The notes under the pieces: generated by a model | The model's input: only the letters and a program-made list of their open reading frames with translations | The model's database searches: none | What the model was told of the DNA's origin: nothing | Origin: an uncultured Bacteroidota bacterium | GTDB lineage: Bacteria; Bacteroidota; Bacteroidia; Bacteroidales; P3 | Reading direction: 5' to 3' | Assembly: GCA_902774845.1 (NCBI GenBank) | Contig: CACYJU010000009.1 | Coordinates: 111,075-175,074 of the forward strand | DNA: 64,000 nucleotides | Part shown: positions 26,718-34,916 of the stretch, one piece after another | Numbering within the stretch: position 1 is the stretch's first letter | Layout: every line of letters starts with the position of its first letter | Translations under genes and position numbers: made by a program

Positions 26718-28775
26718 ATGAAAAAAACACTCTTAACCATTGCAACTATGGCACTACTTGCGACAGCTTGCAACCACAAGAAAGCCGAGCCCATGCAGCT
26801 CGGTTCGGGCATTGATCCCAACTATCTCGACACTACCGCCAACCTCGCCGACGACTTCTACCGTTACGCCTGCGGTGGTTGGATGGACGCCAACCCGCTG
26901 AAACCTGAATACAGCCGCTACGGCTCGTTCGACAAGTTGGCCGAAACCAACCAGGAGCAGTTGCGCGGACTTATCGACTCGGTGAGCGCCGCTCAGAACG
27001 AGAAGGGCTCTATCTCCGACAAGATAGCAACCCTCTACAACATCGGCATGGATTCGGTTAAGCTCAACCAGCAGGGTGCCGAACCTATCCAGCATCTGCT
27101 TAAGGACATCGCCGGCATCAACAGCCGCGAGGCTCTCGCAGCCGAGGTGGCCACCCTTCACCACATGGGTATCGACCCCTTCTTCGGCATGATGAACGAA
27201 GCCGACCCCGACAACAGCAAGATGCAGATGGCTTGGATCTGGCAGACGGGTCTTGGCATGGGCGACCGCGACTACTATCTTGAGGCAAAGAACGCCGACA
27301 AGCGCGAGAAATACAAGGAGCTTATCGCCAAGGAGATGGTGATGGCTGGATATGACAAGATGGCCTCATTTGCCGGTGGCGGCAACATCATAGCCAAGAT
27401 GGTTATGGATGTCGAGACGGGATTGGCAAAGGCTCAGTATGACAAACTGAAAAACCGCGACCCGCACGCCACTCTCCACAAGATGACCCTCGACGAGCTC
27501 AAGAAGATGGCTCCCGCTGTGGCCTTCGACAAATATTTCAACGAGATGGGTCTCCCCAACATCAAGAACATGAACGTGGGACAGCCCGAATATATAGCCG
27601 AGGTGTCGAAAGTGCTCGCCAACGCCAACATGGAGTCGGTGAAGGCTTACCTCGCATGGCAGGTGGTCAATACCGCAGCTGCTTATCTGAGCGACGACTT
27701 CGTGCAGGCCAACTTCGAGTTCTACGGCAAGACGATGTCGGGTCAGGAAGAGATGCGTCCTCGATGGAAACGCGTCACCTCGACCGTCAACGGCGCTATG
27801 AGCGAGGCTCTCGGCCAGCTCTATGTGGCCAAATACTTCCCGCCTGAGGCAAAAGAGCGTATGGTCACGCTGGTGGGCAACCTGAAAGAGGCTTTCGCCG
27901 TACGTATCGACCAGGCCGAATGGATGGACCCCGAGACCAAGGAGAAAGCAAAGGAGAAACTGGCCGCCATCCTCGTAAAGGTTGGCTATCCCGACAAGTG
28001 GAGAGACTACAGTAAGCTTGAGATCAAGGACGACAGCTATTTCGCCAACGTCCTGCGTTCCAATCGCTTCGATATGGATTATATGCTCAGCAAAATCGAC
28101 AAGGCTACCGACCGCGACGAGTGGCAGATGCCTCCTCAGATGGTCAACGCCTACTACAACCCCACCACCAACGAGATCTGCTTCCCCGCTGCCATCCTGC
28201 AGCCGCCTTTCTTCAACATGAAGGCTGACGATGCAGCTAACTACGGCGCTATCGGAGTGGTTATCGGACACGAGATGACCCACGGCTTCGACGACCAGGG
28301 ACACGAGTACGACAAGGAGGGCAACCTCAACAACTGGTGGAAAGAGAGCGACGCCGTCAACTTCAAGACCAACGCCCAGGTGCTCATCGACCACTTCAAC
28401 GGAATCAAGGTGCTCGACAATCCCGAGACCTATGCCAATGGCGAATTCTGCCTTGGTGAGAACATCGCCGACAACGGCGGTTTGCACATCAGCTATGTAG
28501 CTTTGAAGAAAGCTTTGGAGAAACAGCAGGTCAATGCCGACAAGATGGACGGCTACACTCCTGAGCAGCGTTTCTTCCTCGCCTACGCCGCCGTCTGGGC
28601 AAGCAACATCCGCGACGAGGAGATTGTGCGCCTCACCGCTATGGATGTCCACTCGTTGGCCAAATGGCGTGTGAACGGCACCCTGCCGCACATCACCGAG
28701 TTCATCGAAGCCTTCAACATCAAAGAAGGCGACAAGATGTACCTCGCTCCAGAAAAACGCGTGAAACTCTGGTAA
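26718..28775 (+). CDS. M13 family metallopeptidase (PepO/neprilysin type), lipoprotein
   Basis: 685 aa, full length for the family. Lipoprotein signal with lipobox ATAC at about residues 15-18. The zinc site is HEMTH (H518, E519, H522) with the third ligand E581 in GENIADNGG, and the substrate-binding NAYYNPTTNEICFPAAILQPPFF precedes it. These enzymes cleave oligopeptides in the periplasm or at the cell surface. The typical C-terminus VNGTLPHITEFIEAFNI is present, so the gene is intact. Confidence 0.96.
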   Translation: MKKTLLTIATMALLATACNHKKAEPMQLGSGIDPNYLDTTANLADDFYRYACGGWMDANPLKPEYSRYGSFDKLAETNQEQLRGLIDSVSAAQNEKGSISDKIATLYNIGMDSVKLNQQGAEPIQHLLKDIAGINSREALAAEVATLHHMGIDPFFGMMNEADPDNSKMQMAWIWQTGLGMGDRDYYLEAKNADKREKYKELIAKEMVMAGYDKMASFAGGGNIIAKMVMDVETGLAKAQYDKLKNRDPHATLHKMTLDELKKMAPAVAFDKYFNEMGLPNIKNMNVGQPEYIAEVSKVLANANMESVKAYLAWQVVNTAAAYLSDDFVQANFEFYGKTMSGQEEMRPRWKRVTSTVNGAMSEALGQLYVAKYFPPEAKERMVTLVGNLKEAFAVRIDQAEWMDPETKEKAKEKLAAILVKVGYPDKWRDYSKLEIKDDSYFANVLRSNRFDMDYMLSKIDKATDRDEWQMPPQMVNAYYNPTTNEICFPAAILQPPFFNMKADDAANYGAIGVVIGHEMTHGFDDQGHEYDKEGNLNNWWKESDAVNFKTNAQVLIDHFNGIKVLDNPETYANGEFCLGENIADNGGLHISYVALKKALEKQQVNADKMDGYTPEQRFFLAYAAVWASNIRDEEIVRLTAMDVHSLAKWRVNGTLPHITEFIEAFNIKEGDKMYLAPEKRVKLW

Positions 28776-28804
28776 GGGTTTTCGACAAGACGAATAAAAC
28801 GATG

Positions 28805-28840
28805 AGCGGGCGGCCGGTTGGTCGCCCGCTTCTTGTTTTT
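28805..28840 (+). terminator. Rho-independent terminator
   Basis: The stem AGCGGGCG/CGCCCGCT (28805-28812 with 28823-28830) is followed by TCTTGTTTTT. It ends the M13 peptidase gene and lies at the 3' side of the converging deiminase-Sel1 gene. Confidence 0.9.
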
Positions 28841-30876
28841 CAATATGGCACGTCGTCGAACGATGTCTCTATAATTGGCCTCGGTTTTCGTTCTTCCAAT
28901 ATCTTGCGGAGTTTTTCTTTTGCCTTGTCGCAACCCAGATCCACCGCTTTTTGGTAGATGTTTATCGCTTCATCTTCGTCTTTCTTGACTACTATGCCTT
29001 CGTTGTAATAGTCGCCCAGCAGACATAAAGCGTCTGGATATTCTTTTTCTGCGGCTTTGCGTATCATCTTCAGCGTCGCTTCTTTGTCTTCGGGGGTTCC
29101 ATATCCGTGGAAAAGACAGTATCCCAGTTCGTATGCAGCAGGGATGACATCTTCTTCGGCGGCTTGCTTGTACCATTTTACGGCTTCGAACTTATCTTCA
29201 GTAACGCCATAGCCGAAGTAATAGCACTTTCCAAGCATGTATTTTGCCCAAGGTTCGCCTTTTTCGGATGCTCTCTTGAACCGACGCCAAGCAGCGCGGT
29301 TGTCCATTCGCAGGCCAGCGCCGTGATAGTAGCAAAGACCGAGTTCGAAGATTGCCCATGTGTTGTTTTTTGAAGCCGCACGCATAAACCATTTCGCCGC
29401 CTCTTTTGGGTTTTCCTTTACCCCTCGACCGTATCGGTATTTGACACCTACTTGAAATTGGCCCTCGCTGTTGCCGTTTTTTGCAGCTTTGAGAAACCAT
29501 TTGTCGGCTTCGTCTTTGTCTTCTTTCCAGCCGTTTATGCCGTTTAGAATCCAATAACCCAGCGTGCATTGAGCATCGCTGTTGCCCATCTCGGCGGCTT
29601 TCAGGTAGGCGGCGTTGATGGATTCCAGTGGGGCTTTGGCGTCTTCCATGCACCATGCAATGTGGAGTTGAGCGTCGGCGTTGCCCTGTTCGGCCGCTTT
29701 CTTGAACCAATATATTGCTTTCTCGTAATCTTGTGGCACACCTTCGCCCTTGTAGTAGCTCAACCCTATGTTGAACTGTGCCATTCTGCTCCCATTCTCG
29801 GCGGCTATGGTGTACCATCGGTTGCCCTCGATGATGTCTTTTTGGACGCCTTGACCGTAGAAATAGAGTACACCCAGGTCGTTTTGATAGACGGGTTGGC
29901 CATCTTCGGCGGCCTGCCTTATCTGGGTTACGGAGAGGCCGTTCTCTTTGTATTCTTCTCCCATGAAGCCGTCACAAAAGCGGCTTGTGGCCACGTTCCA
30001 CGAGATGCAGTTCAGCGCGCCGCCTTTGCGTACGGCCTCCAATGCCGGCACTCCGATAACCTTGCTGGCTGGCATTGCGTCGGATATCTGTCTCAGCGCC
30101 TGCTCGTCTTCGGGTATGCCCAGTTGCGGCACCATCACGAGCCTTCCAACCTTCAGGAAGTTAACGTATGCCCAGCTGCGTTTATGTTTGCGGCTTACGT
30201 CGTAAGTCAGCGGTATCACCTCTACGAAGTTCTCAAGAATACGGGTGTAACGGCGGGCGAGGGTGGGGTCGAAGTCGGCGTAGTTGGTCATCAGTACGCG
30301 GTTGTTGCCGATATAGTGCACGATGCCGTCGCTGTGGCCGAATATCTCGTTGCGATCCCAAGGCAGGAATATAATCTCGGATTGGAACGCCTCTTCGAGC
30401 ATCTTTTGGATTAGGTTGCGCGACTTGCCTTTGTTCTCGAAAAACACCTTCTCGGTCATGACGATTTTGTCGCTGCACTTCACGATGTTACCTCCGTCGA
30501 GCACGAGGTCAAGGTCCACCGCTTCGCCCTCTTGCCTCAGGCAGTCGATGTTTGCTATGCGGTTTGAGTCGGTAATTGAGCGCTGGAGGTTTTTGCGTTG
30601 CAGGTAGTCGGGGTTGTAGCGATAGTACACGAAACGTTTCTCAGCCGTCTGTATGGGCATATAGTCGCGACACCAGATGTCCTTGGTGCCCGCCAGCAGC
30701 CGATGTTCGATGTTGTTGTCCTTGAGCGTCCGGCTGATGCTCCGATACAGCTCAGGACACCGCTCCGGCAGCAAATCCGAAAAGAAAACAGTGTCGGTAA
30801 GAAGGTCGGTAATTAGTTCACTACGGTACCGCCCGTATATGGTGTTCCAGTGGCTGTTATTGTTGCTCATATCCAT
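28840..30876 (-). CDS. Agmatine/peptidylarginine-deiminase-like domain fused to Sel1 repeats
   Basis: The ATG at 30876 overlaps the upstream stop (TAATG) and gives 678 aa; a TTG at 30885 is an alternative. Residues about 1-305 are a porphyromonas-type PAD/agmatine deiminase domain with WCRDYMPIQ (D71), DGGN, the GHSDG catalytic His (H181) and the nucleophile Cys C290 in GGALNCISW. Residues 310-670 contain nine Sel1-like repeats (for example AQFNIGLSYYKGEGVPQDYEKAIYWFKKAAEQG-type units). There is no signal peptide, so it should be cytoplasmic. The domain would hydrolyse a guanidino group; Sel1 repeats bind proteins. The combination suggests modification of a bound partner, which is inference. 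Confidence 0.85.
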   Translation of the reverse strand: MDMSNNNSHWNTIYGRYRSELITDLLTDTVFFSDLLPERCPELYRSISRTLKDNNIEHRLLAGTKDIWCRDYMPIQTAEKRFVYYRYNPDYLQRKNLQRSITDSNRIANIDCLRQEGEAVDLDLVLDGGNIVKCSDKIVMTEKVFFENKGKSRNLIQKMLEEAFQSEIIFLPWDRNEIFGHSDGIVHYIGNNRVLMTNYADFDPTLARRYTRILENFVEVIPLTYDVSRKHKRSWAYVNFLKVGRLVMVPQLGIPEDEQALRQISDAMPASKVIGVPALEAVRKGGALNCISWNVATSRFCDGFMGEEYKENGLSVTQIRQAAEDGQPVYQNDLGVLYFYGQGVQKDIIEGNRWYTIAAENGSRMAQFNIGLSYYKGEGVPQDYEKAIYWFKKAAEQGNADAQLHIAWCMEDAKAPLESINAAYLKAAEMGNSDAQCTLGYWILNGINGWKEDKDEADKWFLKAAKNGNSEGQFQVGVKYRYGRGVKENPKEAAKWFMRAASKNNTWAIFELGLCYYHGAGLRMDNRAAWRRFKRASEKGEPWAKYMLGKCYYFGYGVTEDKFEAVKWYKQAAEEDVIPAAYELGYCLFHGYGTPEDKEATLKMIRKAAEKEYPDALCLLGDYYNEGIVVKKDEDEAINIYQKAVDLGCDKAKEKLRKILEERKPRPIIETSFDDVPY

Positions 30877-31460
30877 TATTTCCAAGGAGATGCCGAATAG
30901 CCTGATTCAATAGCCAAATTTAAGCCCTTTACATAAAATCTATAATTTCCATCAACACCTTTTGTTTTTCCTGTAATATGACGTTTTGTGATTCCCATTT
31001 CTCCAGAATGACGTATAGCACCATTATTCACAACAATTTGAGGTACAATATGGTTTTCTAAGGCCGATGAATAGAACAACTCCCAACAACACTTTCCTGG
31101 TCCGCAAATAACTTTCGTATTGTCAATCTGATTACCATTATCCTTAAATGGAACAATACTTCTAATTAGTATTCCTCCATAAAACTTCCCTGTCTTGCAC
31201 TTAAATGATAAATCAACTCCAAAATTATGCAACCACCACATTCCTTCCTTTCCATTCTCATGGCGTTTGATTGTGACTTTATCTTCATGATTTTTATTCA
31301 TGAAATAAAACTCGATTTCCAACATTCTATAATTTCCATTTGAGGTTTTAATGTAACTTTCAAACAGGAGAATGTCTGCGATTTTTGAGAATGTATCCTC
31401 AATTTCTTTTACGGATGAATTGTCGTTCAAACAAGACAATAATTCTTTAAGCTTTTCCAT
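30876..31460 (-). CDS. Protein of unknown function, coupled to the deiminase-Sel1 gene
   Basis: 194 aa, AT-rich compared with the surrounding genes. Segments EIEFYFMNKN, KEGMWWLHNFGVDLSF, GGILIRSIVPF and VICGPGKCCWELF are well patterned; the ILIRSIVP...GPGKCCWEL order faintly recalls 3-methyladenine DNA glycosylases (LIRALEP...GPGKLC), but I do not assign it. It shares one base with the following deiminase-Sel1 start (TAATG), so the two are translationally coupled and probably work together. A -7 box lies 37 bp upstream. Confidence 0.7.
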   Translation of the reverse strand: MEKLKELLSCLNDNSSVKEIEDTFSKIADILLFESYIKTSNGNYRMLEIEFYFMNKNHEDKVTIKRHENGKEGMWWLHNFGVDLSFKCKTGKFYGGILIRSIVPFKDNGNQIDNTKVICGPGKCCWELFYSSALENHIVPQIVVNNGAIRHSGEMGITKRHITGKTKGVDGNYRFYVKGLNLAIESGYSASPWK

Positions 31461-31496
31461 AATTTTAAATTTTTAAAGTTTATTCGATTTTGGGTG

Positions 31497-31504
31497 CAAA
31501 GGTA
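31497..31504 (-). promoter_or_regulatory. -7 box TACCTTTG (minus strand)
   Basis: CAAAGGTA on the + strand; minus-strand TACCTTTGCA lies 37 bp before the start of the 31460 gene. Confidence 0.7.
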
Positions 31505-31588
31505 TATGCTAAAATCGGAGACGCCAAACTTCTTTTGTTAAAAGTTGTGAGAATTTCCGAAAAAGTTATTTTTTGAAATAGGGCGGTT

Positions 31589-31650
31589 AGTGGGAGTTAG
31601 ATGGGAGTTAAGTGATAGGGAGATGATATGCAGATGCTATGCAGGAGGTG
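31589..31650 (-). repeat. GGGAGTTAGAT short-repeat tract, inverted copy of 18131 tract
   Basis: Units GGGAGTTAGATGGGAGTTA and GATGATATGCAGATGCTATGCAG. Positions 31609-31628 are the exact reverse complement of 18131-18150. Confidence 0.85.
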
Positions 31651-31784
31651 TGTTCTTGGTTTGATTGACGATGTCGGTCAAATATCAACACCGTAAGTGA
31701 CTGAATATGCGGTTGATTAGGGGGCGTGTTGATATGTTGTGGGAAATAAAGGCGTGGGAACGTCTCAACACCGAAAAAAAGTTG

Positions 31785-31792
31785 TACATTTG
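31785..31792 (+). promoter_or_regulatory. -7 box TACATTTG for korAB
   Basis: TACATTTG followed by CA, 45 bp before the korA ATG. Confidence 0.7.
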
Positions 31793-31836
31793 CAACCCAT
31801 TACAAACAATTAATATTAACAAATAACAACATACAA

Positions 31837-33675
31837 ATGTCACAAGACCAGATTTGCAATAAAGAAGACCTGGTGGTGCGTTTTGCAGGCGACTCGGGCG
31901 ACGGAATGCAGCTTTCCGGCACCCTCTTCTCTGACGCCTCCGCACTTACGGGCAACGACATCGCTACATTCCCCGACTACCCGGCTGAGATACGCGCGCC
32001 GCACAACACCATAGCGGGCGTTTCGGGCTATCAGGTGCACGTGGGCAACCACATCTACAGCTCGGGCGACAAGTGCGACATCCTTATCGCCATGAACCCC
32101 GCTTCGTTCAAGTCGAACCTGAAGTGGGCCAAGAAAGGCGCCACCGTCATAGTCGATATCGACACCTTCACCGACGAAGCGATGGAGAAGGCCGGCTACA
32201 CCGAGAACCCCTTCACCGACGAACTCGAGCGTGCCTACACCATCATCAAGGCTCCCGTGACCTCATTCACAGCCAAGATAGGGCAGGAGCAGGGCGCCGA
32301 CAAGAAGACCGCCGACAAGTGCCGCAACATGTTCGCGCTGGGCATCGTCTTCTACGCCACCCACAAGACTCTCGACCAGACCTTTGCCTATCTGGAGCGC
32401 AAGTTCGCCAAGAAACCCGATGTGGTGAAGCTGAACAAGGCTGTCCTCAGCGCGGGTTATGAATATGCTGACAAACTCGAGGTGATGCACTCGCACATCT
32501 TCGAGGTGGCCCACGCCGAGATGCCCAAGGGCAAATACCGCAACATCACGGGTAACGTGGCTACCGCATGGGGTCTGCTCGCCGCATCGGAGCGCAGCGG
32601 TCGCCAGCTCTTCCTGGGCAGCTATCCTATCACTCCGGCAACGGACGTGATGGTGGAGCTCTCGAAACATAAATCGCTCGGAGCACGTGTGTTCCAGGCT
32701 GAGGACGAGATTGCCGGCGTTTGCTCGGCTATCGGAGCCTCCTACGCAGGCGCATTGGCTTGCACCTCCACTTCCGGCCCCGGCCTCTCGCTCAAGAGCG
32801 AGGCTCTCGGCTTGGCCGTGATGGTCGAGTTGCCGCTGGTGGTGGTTGACGTGCAGCGTGGCGGCCCTTCGACCGGCTTACCCACCAAGACCGAGCAGAG
32901 CGACCTGAACCAGGCTCTCTATGGCCGCAACGGCGAGGCTCCGCTGGTGGTGGTTGCCGCTTCGTCGAGTGCCAACTGTTTCTATTGGGCCTATAACGCA
33001 GCCAAGATCGCCTTGGAGCACATGACTCCCGTCATCCTGCTCACCGATGGCTATCTGGGCAACGGCTCACAGCTGTTCCGCATACCGAAGGTGGCCGACC
33101 TGCCGAGCATCACGCCGCGTTTGGCTACGCCCAACGACCCGAATTTCCGTCCGTTCCGTCGCGACGATGAGAAATTCGCCCGTTGGTGGGCACTGCCCGG
33201 TATGGAAGGCTTGAGCCACCGTGTCGGTGGACTTGAGAAATGCCCCGACGGTCCGCTCAGTACCGACCCCGAGAACCACGCACTGATGACCAAGAACCGT
33301 CAGGAGAAGGTGAACCGCGTGGCCAACTACATCCCCGACCAGGAAGTGAGCGGCAACCCCGACGCCGACCTGCTCGTGGTGGGTTGGGGCGGCACCGCTG
33401 GCGCTCTCACCCTCGCCGTAGAGGAGATGAACAACGAAGGCAAGAAAGTGGCTTACACCCACTTCAACTATATCTGCCCGCTGCCGAAGAACACAGGCGA
33501 CATACTGCGCAAATACAAGAAAATTGTGGTGTGCGAGCTCAACAACGGACAGTTTGCCGGCTATCTGCGCACCCAGTTCCCCGAATGCCCGATGACCCAA
33601 TACAACAAGATCATGGGTTTGCCGTTCGAGGTGTGCGAGTTGAAAGAGCACTTCACTAAACTCCTTGAGAAATAA
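31837..33675 (+). CDS. korA: 2-oxoacid:ferredoxin oxidoreductase, gamma-alpha subunit
   Basis: 612 aa, the fused form common in Bacteroidetes. The N-terminal gamma domain has RFAGDSGDGMQLSG and PAEIRAPHNTIAGVSGYQVH. The alpha domain from about residue 235 has LFLGSYPITPATDVM, the CTSTSGPGLSLKSEALGLAVM loop and the RGGPSTGLPTKTEQSDL motif typical of 2-oxoglutarate/2-oxoacid oxidoreductases. With the beta subunit it oxidises a 2-oxoacid (most likely 2-oxoglutarate) to acyl-CoA and reduces ferredoxin, in the cytoplasm. korB follows after a short hairpin. Confidence 0.94.
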   Translation: MSQDQICNKEDLVVRFAGDSGDGMQLSGTLFSDASALTGNDIATFPDYPAEIRAPHNTIAGVSGYQVHVGNHIYSSGDKCDILIAMNPASFKSNLKWAKKGATVIVDIDTFTDEAMEKAGYTENPFTDELERAYTIIKAPVTSFTAKIGQEQGADKKTADKCRNMFALGIVFYATHKTLDQTFAYLERKFAKKPDVVKLNKAVLSAGYEYADKLEVMHSHIFEVAHAEMPKGKYRNITGNVATAWGLLAASERSGRQLFLGSYPITPATDVMVELSKHKSLGARVFQAEDEIAGVCSAIGASYAGALACTSTSGPGLSLKSEALGLAVMVELPLVVVDVQRGGPSTGLPTKTEQSDLNQALYGRNGEAPLVVVAASSSANCFYWAYNAAKIALEHMTPVILLTDGYLGNGSQLFRIPKVADLPSITPRLATPNDPNFRPFRRDDEKFARWWALPGMEGLSHRVGGLEKCPDGPLSTDPENHALMTKNRQEKVNRVANYIPDQEVSGNPDADLLVVGWGGTAGALTLAVEEMNNEGKKVAYTHFNYICPLPKNTGDILRKYKKIVVCELNNGQFAGYLRTQFPECPMTQYNKIMGLPFEVCELKEHFTKLLEK

Positions 33676-33693
33676 TTATTGTAAGACACGTTT

Positions 33694-33710
33694 GACTAGT
33701 CCTACTGGTC
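33694..33710 (+). other. Intercistronic hairpin between korA and korB
   Basis: GACTAGT pairs with ACTGGTC around a 3-nt loop (7 pairs including one G-T). There is no U run, so it is more likely an mRNA stabilising or processing element than a terminator. Confidence 0.55.
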
Positions 33711-33730
33711 GGACATAAAACATACAAACA

Positions 33731-34759
33731 ATGGAAAGACATTTTGTTCCCAAAGCGGATCGCGAATATACAAAGGCTGACTTTGCCAGCGACCAGATGG
33801 TGAAATGGTGCCCCGGCTGCGGCGACCACGCCATCCTCTCATCCCTCCTCAACACCTTCCCAAAGACAGGTCACAAGAAGGAGAACATCTGCATGGTGTC
33901 GGGTATCGGATGCTCGTCTCGCATACCTTATTATGTTGACACCTATGGTTTCCACAGCATCCACGGACGTGCCTGTGCCATCGCTACCGGCGTGAAGCTC
34001 GCAAACCCCGCACTTTCGGTGTGGGTGAACATGGGCGACGGTGACTCGATGGCCATCGGCGGCAACCACCTCATCCATGCTGTGCGCCGTAACCAGGACC
34101 TCAACATCACCATCTTCAACAACGAAATCTACGGTCTTACCAAAGGCCAGTACAGCCCCACCACGAAGTTCGGCCAGGTGACCAAGACTTCGCCCTTCGG
34201 CACCATCGACTATCCGTTCAACCCGGGTGAGCTGGTCATGGGCGCACAGGGCACCTTCTTCGCCCGCGCTCTCGACTGCGTGCCGGCATTGACTACCGAC
34301 ATCATGACCCGCGCTGCACAGCATGACGGCACTTCGGTTGTCGAGGTGTTGCAGAACTGCATGATATTCAACGATAAGACACATGCTGCCATCACCGACC
34401 GCGCCGTACGTGACGACCGCACCATCGTGCTCGAGCACGGCAAGCCCATGCTCTTCGGCAAGAACAAGGAGAAAGGCCTGCGCTTCAACGGACGCCAGCT
34501 CGAAGTGGTCACCATCGGCGAGAACGGAGTCACGATAGACGACATCATGATTCACGACGAAACCACCGAGGATACCGGCATCCACATGATGCTGGCGCAC
34601 ATGCACGGCGACCTGCCCGTGGCCCTCGGCGTCATCCGCAACGTGAAGAAGACCTCATACACCCAACTGTACGAAAACCAGATGGACGAGCAGAAAGCCA
34701 ACGGCAAATACAAATGCGTTGACGACCTGCTCAACAGCGGCGACACCTGGGAGGTGTAA
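33731..34759 (+). CDS. korB: 2-oxoacid:ferredoxin oxidoreductase, beta subunit
   Basis: 342 aa. It carries the thiamine diphosphate site: MVKWCPGCGDHAIL at the start, GIGCSSRIPYY, HGRACAIATGVKLANP, and the GDGDSMAIGGNH magnesium/ThDP motif followed by NNEIYGLTKGQYSPTT. It is the catalytic partner of KorA. No separate ferredoxin-type delta subunit is present nearby, as usual for KorAB. A terminator follows. Confidence 0.95.
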   Translation: MERHFVPKADREYTKADFASDQMVKWCPGCGDHAILSSLLNTFPKTGHKKENICMVSGIGCSSRIPYYVDTYGFHSIHGRACAIATGVKLANPALSVWVNMGDGDSMAIGGNHLIHAVRRNQDLNITIFNNEIYGLTKGQYSPTTKFGQVTKTSPFGTIDYPFNPGELVMGAQGTFFARALDCVPALTTDIMTRAAQHDGTSVVEVLQNCMIFNDKTHAAITDRAVRDDRTIVLEHGKPMLFGKNKEKGLRFNGRQLEVVTIGENGVTIDDIMIHDETTEDTGIHMMLAHMHGDLPVALGVIRNVKKTSYTQLYENQMDEQKANGKYKCVDDLLNSGDTWEV

Positions 34760-34787
34760 TCGTTGAGTCCACGTATTGGAAACAATC

Positions 34788-34820
34788 AAAAGCACATCTC
34801 TCGTTAGGTGTGCTTTTTTT
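34788..34820 (+). terminator. Rho-independent terminator after korAB
   Basis: A 12-bp stem AAAAGCACATCT/AGGTGTGCTTTT (one G-T pair; 34788-34799 with 34806-34817), 6-nt loop, then a T run. Confidence 0.9.
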
Positions 34821-34850
34821 TATCCACGTTTTTATCTAACATAAATTTCG

Positions 34851-34858
34851 TATCTTTG
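34851..34858 (+). promoter_or_regulatory. -7 box TATCTTTG for gcvP
   Basis: TATCTTTG followed by CA, 59 bp before the gcvP ATG and 31 bp after the korB terminator. Confidence 0.78.
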
Positions 34859-34916
34859 CACTTTCACGTTGAATGATATATTTGCAGGAAATAAACAATA
34901 AATATATATAAACATT

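Larger units (their letters stand above)
31461..31836. other. Spacer between divergent genes with short repeats and two promoters
   Basis: No gene is supported. It holds the minus-strand promoter at 31497, a short-repeat tract at 31589-31650 and the korA promoter at 31785. GTTGATATG units related to the CTATCAAC repeats lie around 31725-31740. Confidence 0.8.
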
